From CAVVZJ01 sp963752755 (GTDB taxonomy: Bacteria > Planctomycetota > Planctomycetia > Isosphaerales > Isosphaeraceae), in the NCBI GenBank assembly GCA_963752755.1, contig CAVVZJ010000011.1, positions 372,001 through 436,000 of the forward strand: DNA of 64,000 nucleotides, in the 5' to 3' direction. A model generated the notes under the pieces. It saw only the letters and a program-made list of their open reading frames with translations, was not told where the DNA came from and searched no databases. Below are positions 7,699-18,592 of the stretch, piece after piece (the first letter of the stretch is position 1; each line of letters opens with the position of its first letter). A program made the position numbers and the translations under genes.

Positions 7699-7926
7699 GA
7701 CGCGTCGGGGACGCCCTGAAGGCGGTCCAGAAACGCCCGAGGGACGCCCCGAAAAAGATTATCAGACAGTGCGCAACTCCTTTTGGGGCAAGAAGTTTTC
7801 TGGGGTCATCGCTACATCTTGAAGTTCGTTCGGCGGTTGGGGACGCTCCGGAGCGTCACGTCGTCGGAGGATTCCACCGGATTGCCAAGGAGCATGGGGC
7901 CGGTGCGTCGGCGGGGGGAGGCCACA
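7699..7926 (+). repeat. 11-nt-array interspersed element, copy 2 (left-truncated, eroded)
   Basis: Five 11-nt units start at 7699, 7710, 7721, 7732 and 7743; the core GAAGTTCGTTCGGCG starts at 7821, 78 nt after the last unit, and GACGC follows 21 nt later. The T-run and first units are missing because the GT9 coding region ends at 7666. The block CCGGATTGCCAAGGAG (from 7877) is shared with copy 3 but at a different distance. The TATAGCACA end is not recognisable. It fills the convergent gap 7667-7957. Confidence 0.75.
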
Positions 7927-7957
7927 CCAGGATTATCTGAATGGGTCGTCCCGGTTA

Positions 7958-9440
7958 TCACCTTTTCTTGGATTGGGTCGGAATGGCTCCCGAGACGGGG
8001 GTCGAGGCGGTGGCCGAGCCGTGGGCCTGGGTCGGTTGAGAGGCCGCGACGCTGGTGATGTGGCGGCGGGTCGTCGCGGGGGAGATCCCGTCGAGCATCT
8101 TGAGGGCCTCGAAGATGGCGAGGGCACGCTCGCGGACGTCGAGGATGCGCTCGGCGCGACGGACCTCGATGCTCCGGACGACTTCCCGGTAGGCGTCGTC
8201 CAGGTCGTCGATGTCGGAAACCTCGGTCGGCTTCAGTCCGTAGCTGAGGGCCTGCGTCTGGGCCTGAGGGAGGTCGAAGGTGCCGAGACGGACCTTGCCG
8301 GCGAGGTAGAAGACGAGGATGGAGCGGTAGATCGCGTCCCAGTTCTCCTTGGTCTTATGAATGATCTCGTCGGAGTCGATGTAGAAGTCGGCCAGGGCCT
8401 CGACCAGTTCCTCGCGGTCGAGGTGGTTGATCTGTTCGAGCCGCTTGTGGGCGCGGTCGAGGTCGAAGCGGTGCTCGGCGGCGAGGTAGCCGGTGGGCCG
8501 GGAGAACGCGGAGACCAGCCGCTCGCTCTGGTCGAGCAGGAATCGCTCCTGAGCCTGGTCGAACACGCGATTACCGTTTTGAACGAGGTTGACGATCCGT
8601 GGAAACCGGCCCAGGAGTCCTCCCGGCGCGGGTTCGGGGATTCGGAAGGGCTGGCGGAGGACGGCCTGGACGAGGCGGGCCTTCAGTTGCGGGTCCGCCT
8701 TGAGGAGCGCACTGAAGCGGAGCGACTTGCGGGCGTCGAGCTGCTTGCGGAGTTCTTTGGAGATCGCGTCCTCGGTCGTGCAATCGAAGAGCCGGCGATA
8801 GACGGCGAAGTCGGGGTAGGCGCTCGCATTCTTCGGGTCCTTCGGGAAGATCTGGCGGAAGATCGCGACGAGCGTCGGGCTGAAGACGACGGCGTAATAG
8901 CGTTCCACGCGGTCGCGAGACTCGTAGTCGAATTCCTGGGTGCGCTCTGCGCAGGCGTTCGAGCGACTCGCCGACGAGGGAACGGAGCCGACGTTCGATC
9001 TCCGGGTCAACGGGCTTGTGATCGGAACGGAGCTGCTTGGCGCCGGCGGAGAGTACGCGGATCAAGGTGGTGATGCCGATTGCCTGGGGGTCCTCCTGCG
9101 GCGGCGGCAGGTTCAGCGCGATCTCGGAGGCCAGTGCCCGATCGACGCCACTGGCGATCAACAAGGCGACGTCGCGCTTGGACTCGTCGCGGAGGTCGTC
9201 CCGCATGACCTGGAAGAACTGAAGCCGATCGAGCTGGTTCTTCTGCTGCTGGAGGGCGTTCTGGTTCTGGGTGCCGACGAACGCCAGCCAGGCCACCAGG
9301 ACGGGCGTGGCGACGGTGGCCCAGGTCCGGAGGCGATCCTCCCAGAAGGGGGGCTGCGATCGCTCTCCGGCTCCGTTGCTGGCGGCTTCCGCTTCCAGCT
9401 CCGGAATCGCGCCTGGATTGCTCAGGTCTTCCGGAGGCAT
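7958..9440 (-). CDS. Unknown membrane-anchored protein (frameshifted)
   Basis: I do not recognise the family. From ATG 9440 about 493 residues are encoded. A short acidic N-terminus is followed by one membrane segment, TWATVATPVLVAWLAFVGT (about residues 39-57), a Gln/Asn-rich coiled-coil stretch (NQNALQQQKNQLDRL), and a long helical cytoplasmic part with many charged residues. The last 30 residues are Ser/Thr/Ala-rich. The frame switches near 8945, between LVGESLERLRRA and QEFDYESRDRVERYYA. N-terminal TM plus coiled coil is common to several unrelated regulators and scaffold proteins. No enzymatic motif is visible. Confidence 0.65.
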
Positions 9441-9615
9441 GGCAAACCCCTTTCGAGGATGCTGTTGCGAGAGTGGGATGGGAGGCTTCGTTCTCGCGGG
9501 CCATTTTTTGACCGAGAGCGATTATTCGGCGCAATCAAGTGTCTTTCCAGCCTCCTGCCAAGGATGAAGGGGGATCTTTCACTCAAGGTTTTTGATGCCA
9601 GTTCACGGACAACCT

Positions 9616-10041
9616 TCACGGATTCTCGATCGCACGGCACGGACCGGGCTCGATGCGATAGACGTCGAGGGAAGCCTCCGCGGTGGAACGGTGCGGGCGG
9701 GGACGGGAGCCGAGACGTTGCAGCCAGCCCAGGGGCGTCAGGTGCAGGACCGCCCACGACGCTCGGGGGCGGACGAAGCGCCAGACCACGATCACGAGCG
9801 GCCGTCGCGTGGTCGCCAGGAGCCAGGCGGCCCGGATCGCGAGCAGGAGGCAGAGGCCGTCCAGGAGGCGAGGGACGGGGCTGATCCAGTGGAGCCACTG
9901 GAGGGCCACGGTCAGCGTCGTGCTCAGCAGGACGCCGAGTCCGAAGCCGTCGCGGGCGAGGACGAAGGCCGTGAGGCCCACGACGATCAAGGAGGTCAGG
10001 ACCGCCGTCGCGGTCGCCGCCGCGAGACAGCAGGGCGCCAT
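9616..10041 (-). CDS. Small unknown membrane protein
   Basis: A 141-residue protein from ATG 10041, with AGGAAC about 7 nt upstream. Three hydrophobic stretches are visible, around residues 5-28 (AAATATAVLTSLIVVGLTAF), 33-55 and 57-75, then a basic, proline-containing tail. No family recognised. It lies 272 bp downstream of the amine oxidase gene on the same strand, with a REP-like repeat between them. Support comes from the coherent hydrophobic pattern and codon use only. Confidence 0.55.
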   Translation of the reverse strand: MAPCCLAAATATAVLTSLIVVGLTAFVLARDGFGLGVLLSTTLTVALQWLHWISPVPRLLDGLCLLLAIRAAWLLATTRRPLVIVVWRFVRPRASWAVLHLTPLGWLQRLGSRPRPHRSTAEASLDVYRIEPGPCRAIENP

Positions 10042-10152
10042 GGTCGAGTTCCTGAACCAAACGTCTTGGATCCTACCCCCCTGAAAGACACGGCATCGGG
10101 ATGCGCCGTTCGGCTCCGGCAGGACGATGGCAACGTCGGAGCTTCTGCGAGC

Positions 10153-10235
10153 GGACCCCCACCCGGCCGCATCGCGGCCACCCGCTCGCCGGGGGAGGGA
10201 GCATTCAGTCCCACGCTCCCGCGGGGTGAGGGTCC
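10153..10235. repeat. REP-like intergenic palindromic repeat
   Basis: Outer arms 10153-10164 and 10224-10235 are inverted copies with 11 of 12 bases matching. Inside are GGCCGCATCGCGGCC (a palindromic stem) and CTCGCCGGGGGAGGGAG/CTCCCGCGGGG. This is the style of widespread REP-type repeats in GC-rich genomes. It sits in the 272-bp gap after the amine oxidase gene and might act as an mRNA-stabilising or transcription-ending structure. Confidence 0.55.
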
Positions 10236-10313
10236 AGGCGTTTGCGAAATCGGCGTGCGGCTGGCAACGGCGTGGTCCGTTGGATCGGAGGGCGAGTCGA
10301 TCGCCCCCCGCGA

Positions 10314-12277
10314 TCAGTGACAGCAACTCGATCCGTTCGCCTTCTTCGCGGAGGGCGGAACATCGTTGGCGGGGTTGGCGGTGAAGAAGCCGAGCGGCTT
10401 GAGCGTGAAGCCGATGTAGGCGGTCGGCATCACGGGGTAATCCTCGGGCCGGGGGATGTGGGTGTGGCCGAAGGTGTACCAGAGGACCACGTCGGTGTCC
10501 TCGATCGGTCGGTCCTGCTCGGTCCAGCGGATCAGGCCGTCGCCTCCCTGGCTCTGGTTGGGGTAGTCGCCGGCCCCGAATCGCTCGTCGGGTCGGTAGG
10601 GGGTGACCCAGACGTGGTGATCGACGAACCGGGCTCGACTTGCGCCACCAGGCGTTGGGCGAGGCGAACGGGAACGAGTTGTCGCCGGGAAGGAGCTTGT
10701 AGCCGACTGGCTCGCCGACGTGGTTCTTGACCTGGGGATTCACCACCTTCCAGGTGCGGGCCGTCTCCAGGTTCAGGTGTCCGCGGGCCTCCTTCTCGGA
10801 TTTCAACGGGGTCGATCGGGCCTGGAAGGCGTTCTCGAACGGATTGGCGTCGTCGATCGGGTCGGGCACGACGTCCACGCGGTAGACGGTGTTGGCGGTG
10901 CCGTCGAGGTCGAAGTCGAGCCGCATGTTGAAGAAGTGCTGATGATTGGGGGCGTAGAGTTGCGGGGCGACGAGGCAGCCGTACTTCGGGGTCTCGTCCG
11001 GCTGGGCGGCACCGAGCGAGAGGATGCCGGTGAGCTTGATCTCGAACTGGATCGTGCCGTCCTGGTAGAGGTACCAGAAGAAGCCGTACTCGTAGTTCTC
11101 GACCGTCGAGATCGACGAGACGACGAGTCGCCGCGAGCGGCGGACCTCGGGGGCGTCGGGCAAGCGGCGGTCGGTGTGCTTCCAGAGGATGCCGAAGTCT
11201 TCCTCGTGCATGCAGATGGCGTTCTTGATGGTCAAGCGGTTCGCCGCGGCTGTCGCAGAGGTGGGCGTCGAAGTAGCGGATCAGGCCGAGGCAATCGCAG
11301 CCGAGTTCGAGGCTGTTGGCGCACATGCCCATGCCGTACTCGCCGACGTCGAAGGCGTTCTTGCGGCGCTGGGTGGGGCCGGGGTCGCCGTAGGGAACGA
11401 CCATCTCGGTGAGCGAGGCGCGGTAGAGGACGGAGCGTTCGCGGCCGTCGTCGTCGTAGCGGAGGTGGTGCAGCGTCAGTCCCTCGCGGGCGTTGAAGCC
11501 GATGACGAAGCGCCACTTCTGCCAGGCGACCTGATAGCCGTCGACCTCGAAGCTCGGTCCCTCGGGCTGGACGATCTCCAGCGGCTTGATGTCCTGGCGC
11601 GGTGCGGGAACCCGGTCGGCGGCGTAGTTCGCCTGGCCCGGTGGGATCGGCCAGCGGCCGTACTCCTCGACGCGGACGACGTCCATGGTGTTGAGGTCCA
11701 CGACGGGCCGCAGTCCCTCGATCGGGCGGACGTAGCCGTTGTCGGTCGGGTCGGAGCGGAGGAAGCAGAGCGGCCGGGCGAGCCGCATGGTGCTGTCCTC
11801 CTCGGCGCCGTAGTTGCCGGCGCTCCAGATGTCGACCATGACGAGGCTGGTGTCCTCGACGCCCGTGAGTTGCTGGAGGGCCGCCTTGAACACGGGGCTG
11901 GCCAGGACGGCCTGCTCGCACTCGACCTGCTCGTCGATCGTCATCGTCGGCTGCACGCCGGGGACGTGCTTCCAGTCGAGCAGGGCGCCGTCGGTCAGGG
12001 AGAGGGTTGCCTCGTAGCAGGCGTTGGTGGCGTTGTCGAAGAGGACGGCGAGGGCCTGCCGGGCCGGGGGCTGCTGGCCGTCCCGGTCATGGACGAGGTC
12101 CTTCGGCGGCTCTCGCAGCATGACCGAGACAAACCGGGTGGTTGGGGTGATCTTGCCGGACTCCCGGAGTCGCTCGACGGCCTGTCGCACTTCCCGGGCC
12201 GTCAGCGGCTCCAGAGGGTGGAGGTCGGGGATGAGGCCGGCGGGCGCGACGGGCGTGATGTTGATCAGGTCGGGCAT
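10314..12277 (-). CDS. Copper-containing primary amine oxidase (two frameshifts)
   Basis: Oxidises primary amines to aldehydes with release of ammonia and hydrogen peroxide, using copper and the self-made cofactor topaquinone. About 654 residues from ATG 12277 (GGAGGT just upstream), the usual size. Seen: the catalytic-base region NAFDVGEYGMG; VENYEYGFFW with the NYE motif whose Tyr becomes topaquinone; copper ligands HQHFFNMRLD; and, in the last part, WYTFGHTHIPRPEDYPVMP with the third His region. The frame breaks near 11232 (CTTG where CTG is expected) and near 10635; all three pieces join into one family-wide alignment. No signal peptide is visible, so it is probably cytoplasmic. Substrate unknown. 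Confidence 0.92.
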
Positions 12278-12638
12278 GGGACCTCCGATTGCGCAAGGAT
12301 CCTGCAATTCCCCCCTGGCGAGGGGACGGGTTCTCCGGGAGAGACGGAGGAGCCCTCATGATAACGGGAGCGAAGGCGGCGGGAATCAACTTTCCGGATT
12401 GACACCTGCCACGGAACCTCAACCAGTCATGCGCCTGCGCTTGTTGAATCCAGGAGACCTCCGCATCTTGGATTCCTCGCGGAGCCGCCGGCCGCCTCCG
12501 GCATGAGGGGCTTGGCTCGGGGCCGGGGTTGCGTCAGACTACAGCCTCAGGACGTCTGGTCCACGAGACCTGCCCGCCAGGGATGGGACGGACGCATCGG
12601 GTTCGGGTCTGGGATACCTCGATCGGGAGCCAACGACG
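12278..12638. other. Intergenic region, divergent 5' regions
   Basis: 361 bp between the amine oxidase start (minus) and the double-thioredoxin gene (plus). A perfect TTGACA on the plus strand (12399-12404) has no convincing -10 partner. I see no gene, RNA or repeat here. Confidence 0.5.
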
Positions 12639-13754
12639 ATGAATCGAACGAGCATGCTTGCCGCCCTCGCACTCGCCCTCGCCGCCACGGCGAGCGGGGC
12701 CGTCGCCGACCGCGAGGTGAAGACCTTGCCGATCGGGGCGGAGGCGCCGGACTTCCATTTGCCCGGCGTGGACGGCAAGACGTATAGCCTGAAGGACTTC
12801 CAGGACGCCAGGGTGCTGGTCGTCATCTTCACCTGCAACCATTGCCCGACCGCGCAGGCGTACGAGTCACGGATCGCGAAGTTGCAGGAGGACTACCAGG
12901 ACAAGGGGGTGGCGGTCGTCGCCATCTCGCCGAATGATCCGACGGCGGTGCGGCTGGATGAACTGGGCTATACCGATCTGGGCGACTCGTTCGAGGACAT
13001 GAAGATCCGGGCACGAGATCACAAATTTGCCTATCCCTATCTCTACGATGGCGAGACGCAGGGGACGGCGGAGGCGTACGGAGTTCTGGCGACGCCGCAC
13101 GTGTACATTTTTGATAAAGATCGCAAGTTGCGGTATGTTGGGCGGTTCGACGACGGTGAGGTCAAGCCGGCGAAGTCGCACGACGCGATCGAGGCGGTCG
13201 AGGCACTCCTGGCCGGTCGCGCGGTGCCGGTCGAGAAGACGCGGGTCTTCGGCTGCTCGACGAAGTGGGCGGAGAAGCGCGAGGATGCGAAGAAGTCGCT
13301 GGAGCGCTGGAACGCGGAGCCGGTGACGCTGGAGACGATCGACGACGCGGGCGCAGCGAAGCTGGCGGCCAATGACACGGACCGGCTGCTGGTGGTCAAC
13401 CTCTGGGCGACCTGGTGCGGGCCTTGCGTGGCGGAACTGCCGGAATTCGTCACGATGAACCGGATGTACCGGGGGCGGAAGTTCCAGATGGTCACGATCA
13501 GCCTGGACGACCCGGCGAAGAAGGAGGATGCGTTGAGGGTCTTGAAGGAGAATCATGTTTCTGCGACGAATTACATCCTCAAAACCGAGGATCGGGACCG
13601 GTTTGCCGAGGCGTTCGACAGGGAGTGGCCGGGGCCGATTCCGTACACGGTCGTGATTGCGCCGGGGGGCAAGGTGATTTACCGGAAATCGGGGCCGATC
13701 GAGCCGCTGGAGGTGAAGCGGGCGATCGTCGGCTCTCTGGGACGGACCTATTGA
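12639..13754 (+). CDS. Secreted protein with two thioredoxin-fold domains
   Basis: A 371-residue protein from ATG 12639 with signal peptide MNRTSMLAALALALAATASG. The first domain (about 25-190) is AhpC/TSA-redoxin-like: IGAEAPDFHLPGVDGKTYSL, then FTCNHCPTAQAY with a CxxC pair, and ATPHVYIFD with the cis-Pro. The second (about 235-370) is TlpA/thioredoxin-like: VVNLWATWCGPCVAELPEF (active site WCGPC) and IPYTVVIAPGGKVIYR. Such proteins transfer electrons or reduce disulfides and cytochrome c cysteines outside the cytoplasm. The next gene, 70 bp downstream, encodes a secreted CxxCH protein, so a joint role in periplasmic redox or haem handling is possible. Confidence 0.9.
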   Translation: MNRTSMLAALALALAATASGAVADREVKTLPIGAEAPDFHLPGVDGKTYSLKDFQDARVLVVIFTCNHCPTAQAYESRIAKLQEDYQDKGVAVVAISPNDPTAVRLDELGYTDLGDSFEDMKIRARDHKFAYPYLYDGETQGTAEAYGVLATPHVYIFDKDRKLRYVGRFDDGEVKPAKSHDAIEAVEALLAGRAVPVEKTRVFGCSTKWAEKREDAKKSLERWNAEPVTLETIDDAGAAKLAANDTDRLLVVNLWATWCGPCVAELPEFVTMNRMYRGRKFQMVTISLDDPAKKEDALRVLKENHVSATNYILKTEDRDRFAEAFDREWPGPIPYTVVIAPGGKVIYRKSGPIEPLEVKRAIVGSLGRTY

Positions 13755-13824
13755 GAAAGCACGTGGGCCACGCGACAATCGGCCCGCACCGTGAGAGGAC
13801 GGGTTCACCGGGAGGGATAAGCCC

Positions 13825-14896
13825 ATGGTCCGGCAGCAAGAACGGTGGGTCGGTTGTCGCAGGCTCGGGGCGATGCTGGTTCTGGCATCGATCGCGTGGA
13901 GTCCGGTCCGGGGAGCGGACGAGGTCGCGGAGCTTGCTCCGAACTCGCCCGACGAGCCCAGGGCGGAGCAGTTCTCGCTGGAACGAGCCGGCGCGTTTCT
14001 GGACGCCGTCGCCCTGGACTGGACCCGGACGCGTCAGTGCGGGACCTGTCACACTAATTATAACTACATGATCTCGCGTCCGGCCGTTCAGGGCGGCGAC
14101 CGCTCCGCCCACGAGGAGATCCGCGCCTTCTTCGAGGGGAGGGTTGCCGGCTGGGACGGTCCGGAGAAAACGGACCAGCCACGATGGGATGCGGAGGTCG
14201 TGGCGACGGCCTGCGCTGGCCCTCAACGACGCCGCCACGACGGGTCGGCTCCATCCGAGGACGCGGGCGGTGCTCGAACGGATGTGGAAACTCCAGCGCG
14301 AGGATGGGGCTTGGGAATGGCTGAAGTGTGGGTGGCCGCCGTATGAACATGACGATTATTATGGGGCGGTGTTCGCGGCGGTCGGCGTTGGCTCGGCCCC
14401 CGACGGCTATCGAGAGACGGAGGCCGCTCGTCGCGGGCTGGAGCGGTTGCGGGAGTACCTCAGGGACACGCCGCCACCGAGCCTGCATCACGAGGCGATG
14501 TTGCTCTGGGCCGCGTCGAAGCTCGACGGCTTGCGGACGGCGGAGCAGAAGGAACAGATTATTGCCGCCTTGAAGGAGCGTCAGCGGTCTGACGGCGGCT
14601 GGAACCTGGCGTCGCTGGGTGATGACTGGAAGCGTCGCGATGGCACGCCGAACGATCCGGAGGGGACGGGAGACGGGTTCGGGACCGGATTCGTGGTGTA
14701 CGTGCTCCGCCAAGGCGGAGTGCCGGCGGGCGACCCTGCCATCCAGCGCGGTGTGGCGTGGCTGAAGGCGAATCAGAGGGTGTCGGGACGCTGGTTTACA
14801 CGGTCGGTCAACAACGACAAGGCTCATTACATTACCCACGCGGGGACCGGGTTCGCCGTGATGGCGCTGAGGGCCTGCGGCGTGGGGGAGGAGTAA
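13825..14896 (+). CDS. Secreted alpha/alpha-barrel (prenyltransferase/squalene-oxidase repeat) protein with CxxCH (frameshifted)
   Basis: About 356 residues from ATG 13825. After a hydrophobic leader (LGAMLVLASIAWSPVRGADE) comes TRQCGTCHTNYNYM, a CxxCH c-type haem-attachment motif. The rest carries repeats of the terpenoid-cyclase/prenyltransferase barrel type: LKLQREDGAWEW-like (actual MWKLQREDGAWEWLKCGWPP), LKERQRSDGGWNLASLG and WLKANQRVSGRWF, with a QxxDGxW-like pattern. The frame switches near 14205, from AEVVATA to ALALNDAATTGR. It is not a full squalene-hopene cyclase: half-size, and no DxDD acid motif seen. Planctomycetes have many such barrel proteins of unknown role. Haem binding is inferred from the motif alone. 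Confidence 0.75.
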
Positions 14897-15010
14897 GCAT
14901 TGGTGTGACCCGCGCGGCGTGTGCAGCACGCCATTCGAATCGGGAAGTCGGCGTGCTGCACACGCCCTACAAAGGTCGGCATTGGCCCTGCGAATGACGT
15001 GAGGCGTACG

Positions 15011-15899
15011 ATGAAGCGGCTCTCCCTCGGTCCACTGTACTACGAATTCAGCCGGCACAACGAGCCGAGGCTTCGCGTGGAGCCGGGCGAGACGTTCCAG
15101 GTGGAGACGGAGGATGCCTTCTCGGGGCAGATCCGCTCGGACGAGGATCGGCGGGACAAGACGACGATGCCGTTCAGCAATCCGTTGACGGGTCCGATCG
15201 CCGTCGAGGGGGCGGAGCCGGGTGACGCCCTGGCGGTGACGATCGGGGCGATCCGGCCGCTCATCGGGCAGTGTGCGACGAGGACGGGGTTGGCGCCCTT
15301 GCTGGTGGAGTGGCTGGGAGAGGGTTGTCCGCACGGGACGCACGTCTGCCCGATCCGGGACGGTCAGATCCACTGGGGGGACGGATTGACGATCCCCTAC
15401 GCGCCGATGCTCGGCTGTCTCGGAACCGCCCCCGACTGGGGTGTCCCGACGACCATCCCGGCCGGGCCGCACGGTGGCAACATGGACATCATCGAGGTGG
15501 CGCCGGGGAACACGGTCTATCTCCCGGTCTGGTTGCCCGGAGGTCGGCTCCACGTCGGCGACGCACACGCGGCGATGGGGCATGGCGAACTGTCGGCGAG
15601 CGGCCTGGAGATGCCCGCGGAAGTGGAGCTGACGGTCGAGGTCGTGAAGGGAAAACGGCCGGCCTGGCCGCGCGTCGAGACGCCGGAGGAGATCCTTGTG
15701 ATCGTCAGTGGCGGCCCCGATGGAGAGGTCAATGGCGCGGGCCTTTGCGGAACTGATTCTCTGGATGGAGTCGGACTTCGGCTGGGACCGCTGGCGAGCC
15801 TACGACCTCCTGACGCACGTCGCGCGGACCTCGGTCGGTTACCTCGGGATCGGTACGGTGGCCGCGAAGGTGGAGAAGCGTTACCTCAAGACCTCGTGA
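15011..15899 (+). CDS. Acetamidase/formamidase family protein (frameshifted)
   Basis: About 295 residues from ATG 15011. Family features: FQVETEDAFSGQI, NPLTGPIAVEGAEPGDALAVTI, GGNMDIIEVAPGNTVYLPV and GDAHAAMGHGELSASGLEMP. FmdA/AmdA enzymes hydrolyse formamide or short amides to the acid and ammonia. The C-terminus continues in another frame after about 15730, ending MARAFAELILWMESDFGW and GYLGIGTVAAKVEKRYL, so one base is lost or gained. An amide or ammonia catabolic role fits the amine oxidase nearby, but the two are on opposite strands and no shared operon exists. Confidence 0.88.
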
Positions 15900-15941
15900 T
15901 TGCAGGTGTTCTGATCGCGGTGTCGCCGTGGGCATCGCGGA

Positions 15942-18143
15942 TCATTCTTGTCCAGCGATCATGCGGACGACGCTGCCGTGCCCCTGACCCACATGGGTCT
16001 GGGCCGTCAACGCCGTGTGATCCGGGAGTGTGGGGACGACCCCCTGCGCGGCGAGCAGCGCCTCGGCGGCCTCGGCGGGAAGCGGCCGGGAGAAGTAATA
16101 GCCCTGGGCGTAGTGGCAGCCTAGGTCCTTGAGGACGGCGAGTTGCTGGGGCGTCTCGACACCCTCGGCGACGACTTCCAGGCCCATGACGCGGGCCAGC
16201 GAGGTGATCGTGCGGACGATCTCGACACTCTCGCCGCCGGTCCCGATCCGTTCGATGAAGGCTCGATCAATCTTCAAGGTATCGCAGGGGAATAAGTGGA
16301 GATAACTTAGAGAGGAATAGCCCTTGCCGAAGTCGTCGATGGCGACCCGGACGCCAAGCGACTTGAGACGGGCGAGGGCAGCCGCGGCCGTCTCGACCTG
16401 CTCCATGACGACGCTCTCGGTGATCTCGATCCTCAGGCAGCGGGGATCGAGGCCCGTCTCCTTCAGGATGTGATCAACCTGAGCGACCAGGTCTTGCTGA
16501 TAGAACTGGCGGCAGGATAGGTTGACGCTGACCGTCAAGGGCGGGCTGGCCCGGTAGTCCATTTGCCAGCGGCGGAGCTGCATGACGGCCTCGCGGAAAG
16601 CCCAGAGGCCGAGGGGCAAGATCAGCTTCGTCTCCTCGGCGAGCGGGATGAAATCATCCGGGCTGACAATTCCTCGCTCCGGATGCTGCCATCGCAGCAG
16701 GGCCTCGAAACCGGCGACCCGGCCGGTCTCGATCGAGACGATGGGCTGATAATAGAGAAGGAACTCCTGATTCAAAACGGCGTGGCGCAGGTCGGCTTCG
16801 AGCTTCAGGCGGACCACGGCGCGGGCGTGCATCGACGGGTCGAAGATCGCGTAACCGGATCGACCTCGCGACTTTGCCTGATACATCGCGATGTCGGCGT
16901 CGCGCAGGAGATCCTCGGCGCTGTTCGTAGCTCGGTCCGCTCAGGACGATGCCGATACTTCCACTGGTCACCAGTTCATGGCCGTTGACGAAGAAGGGAA
17001 CCTGTAACTCTTCCAGCGTGCGCTCGGCCAGGCGGAAGACATGAGCTGGCTCGGTGATGTCGTCCACGAGCATAATGAACTCGTCGCCGCCGAGCCGGGC
17101 CACCGTGTCGCCCTGGCGGACACAGCGCTCCAGCCGTCGGCTGATGGCCACGAGAAACTGGTCGCCGGTCTGGTGGCCGAGGCTGTCGTTAACGATCTTG
17201 AATCCGTCGAGGTCGAGAAAAAGCACGGCGAAGCGGTGCTGGCTCTTGCGCCGCATCCGGATGATCGCCCGACCGAGACGGTCGAGCAGCAGGGCACGAT
17301 TGGGCAGGCCGGTGAGGGTGTCGTGGAAGGCGTCGTGGAGGAGGCGGTCCTCGGCGGCCTTGCGCTGGGTGATGTCACTCTGCGAACCGGCGGCGCGGAT
17401 CGGCGCGGCCGTCGGCGTCACGCACGACGAGGCCACGGGTCAGGACCCAGCGATAGTGGCCATCGGCGTGGAGCATCCGGTGCTCGGTCTGGAGGTGAGG
17501 TGCCTGCCCGGAGAGGTGGGCGGCGACTTCCTGGTGGACCCGGTCGAGATCGTTGGGATGGACCCGGCGAAACCATTCGTCGGTTCCCTCGCCAATCTGA
17601 TCCTCGTCGTAACCGAGCATGGCCTTCCAGCGCGGGGCGTAGTAGATCGTGTCGGCGACGAGGTCCCAGTCCCAGAGCCCGTCGTTGGCGCCGCGGACCG
17701 CCAGGGCGTAGCGTTCCTCGCTCTGCCGGAGGGCTTCCAGCGACTGCTGCCGTTCGGCGGCGTAGCCGATGGCGTAGCGGATGGCGCGTTCGAGGAGCCG
17801 GCCGTCGAACTGGCCCTTGACCAGGTAGTCGGCGGCGCCGGCCTGCATCGCCTCGACGTCCACGTCGCGGTCGTCGTTGCCGGTCAGGAGGATGATCGGG
17901 GTCGTGCAGCCCTGTGCGATAACCTCGCGGAGCAGGTCGAGGCCGGTGTGCGGCGCCGAGGTGGTAGTCGAGCAGGCAGACCTCGTGATGGCCGCCGAGC
18001 AGGGCCTCGCGGGCTGGCTCGAAGCCGGCGATCCACTGAAGGTCGAAGCGGTCGCGATAGATCTCCTCGAGAAGGCCCCGAGCCAGGAGGAAGTCATCCT
18101 CATCGTCGTCGACCAGCAGGATTCTCAGCCGTTCGACGCTCAT
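15942..18143 (-). CDS. REC-PAS-GGDEF-EAL c-di-GMP response regulator (three frameshifts)
   Basis: About 734 codons. Receiver domain first: ILLVDDDEDDF, phospho-Asp in VCLLDYHLG, IILLTGNDD, DYLVKGQF. Then PAS: RGANDGLWDWDLVADTIYY and FRRVHPNDLDRV. Then GGDEF: FHDTLTGLPNRALLLDRL and VARLGGDEFIMLVDD with an intact GGDEF loop, so diguanylate cyclase activity is possible. Then EAL: YYQPIVSIETGRVAGFEALLRW (EALLRW intact), IEITESVV, IDDFGKGYSSL and AEGVET, all needed for phosphodiesterase activity. Frame breaks fall near 17955, 17405 and 16925. Its ATG overlaps the stop of the preceding response regulator gene (ATGA), so it is translationally coupled in the kinase operon. Confidence 0.9.
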
Positions 18144-18592
18144 GCCCGGACCTCCCCGTTCCCGCACGGGGCGGGCAGCTCGACGATCTCGAACCAGTAG
18201 CGGCCCGAGGGCCTTCATCACCTCGACCAGGCCCTCGAAGGTGACGGGCTTGGCGATGTAGGAGTTGACGCCCAGCTCGTAGGTCCGGTAGATGTCTTCC
18301 TCGGCCTTCGAGGTGGTCATCACGACGATCGGGAGCCGACGGAGTCGGGGTCGGCCTTGATCTCACGGAGTGCCTCGCGACCGTCCATCTTCGGCATGTT
18401 CAGGTCGAGCAGGATCAGGCCGGGCAGTGGAGTGTCCTTCAACGAAGCGTACTTGCCTTGCCGCCGCAGGTAAGCCAGCAGCTCCACGCCGTCCTCGACG
18501 AAGTGGACCTCGTTGACCAGCCGGCATTCCTCGAGGGCCTCCTGGGCCATCATGCGGTCGTCGTCGTCGTCGTCGGCGATCAGGATGGCCAT
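18140..18592 (-). CDS. Rcp1-like single-domain response regulator (two frameshifts)
   Basis: About 150 residues from ATG 18592. MAILIADDDDDDRMMAQEAL gives the acidic pocket; phospho-Asp lies in LILLDLNMPKMDGREAL; VVMTTSKAEED and NSYIAKPVTF hold the conserved Thr and Lys. It ends ALGRYWFEIVELP once a surplus C near 18205 is skipped, the tail typical of receivers partnering phytochrome-type kinases. A second break lies near 18345. It overlaps the kinase gene by 13 bp and the next gene by 4 bp. It probably takes phosphate from the upstream kinase and passes the signal to proteins or other kinases, as it has no output domain. Confidence 0.88.
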
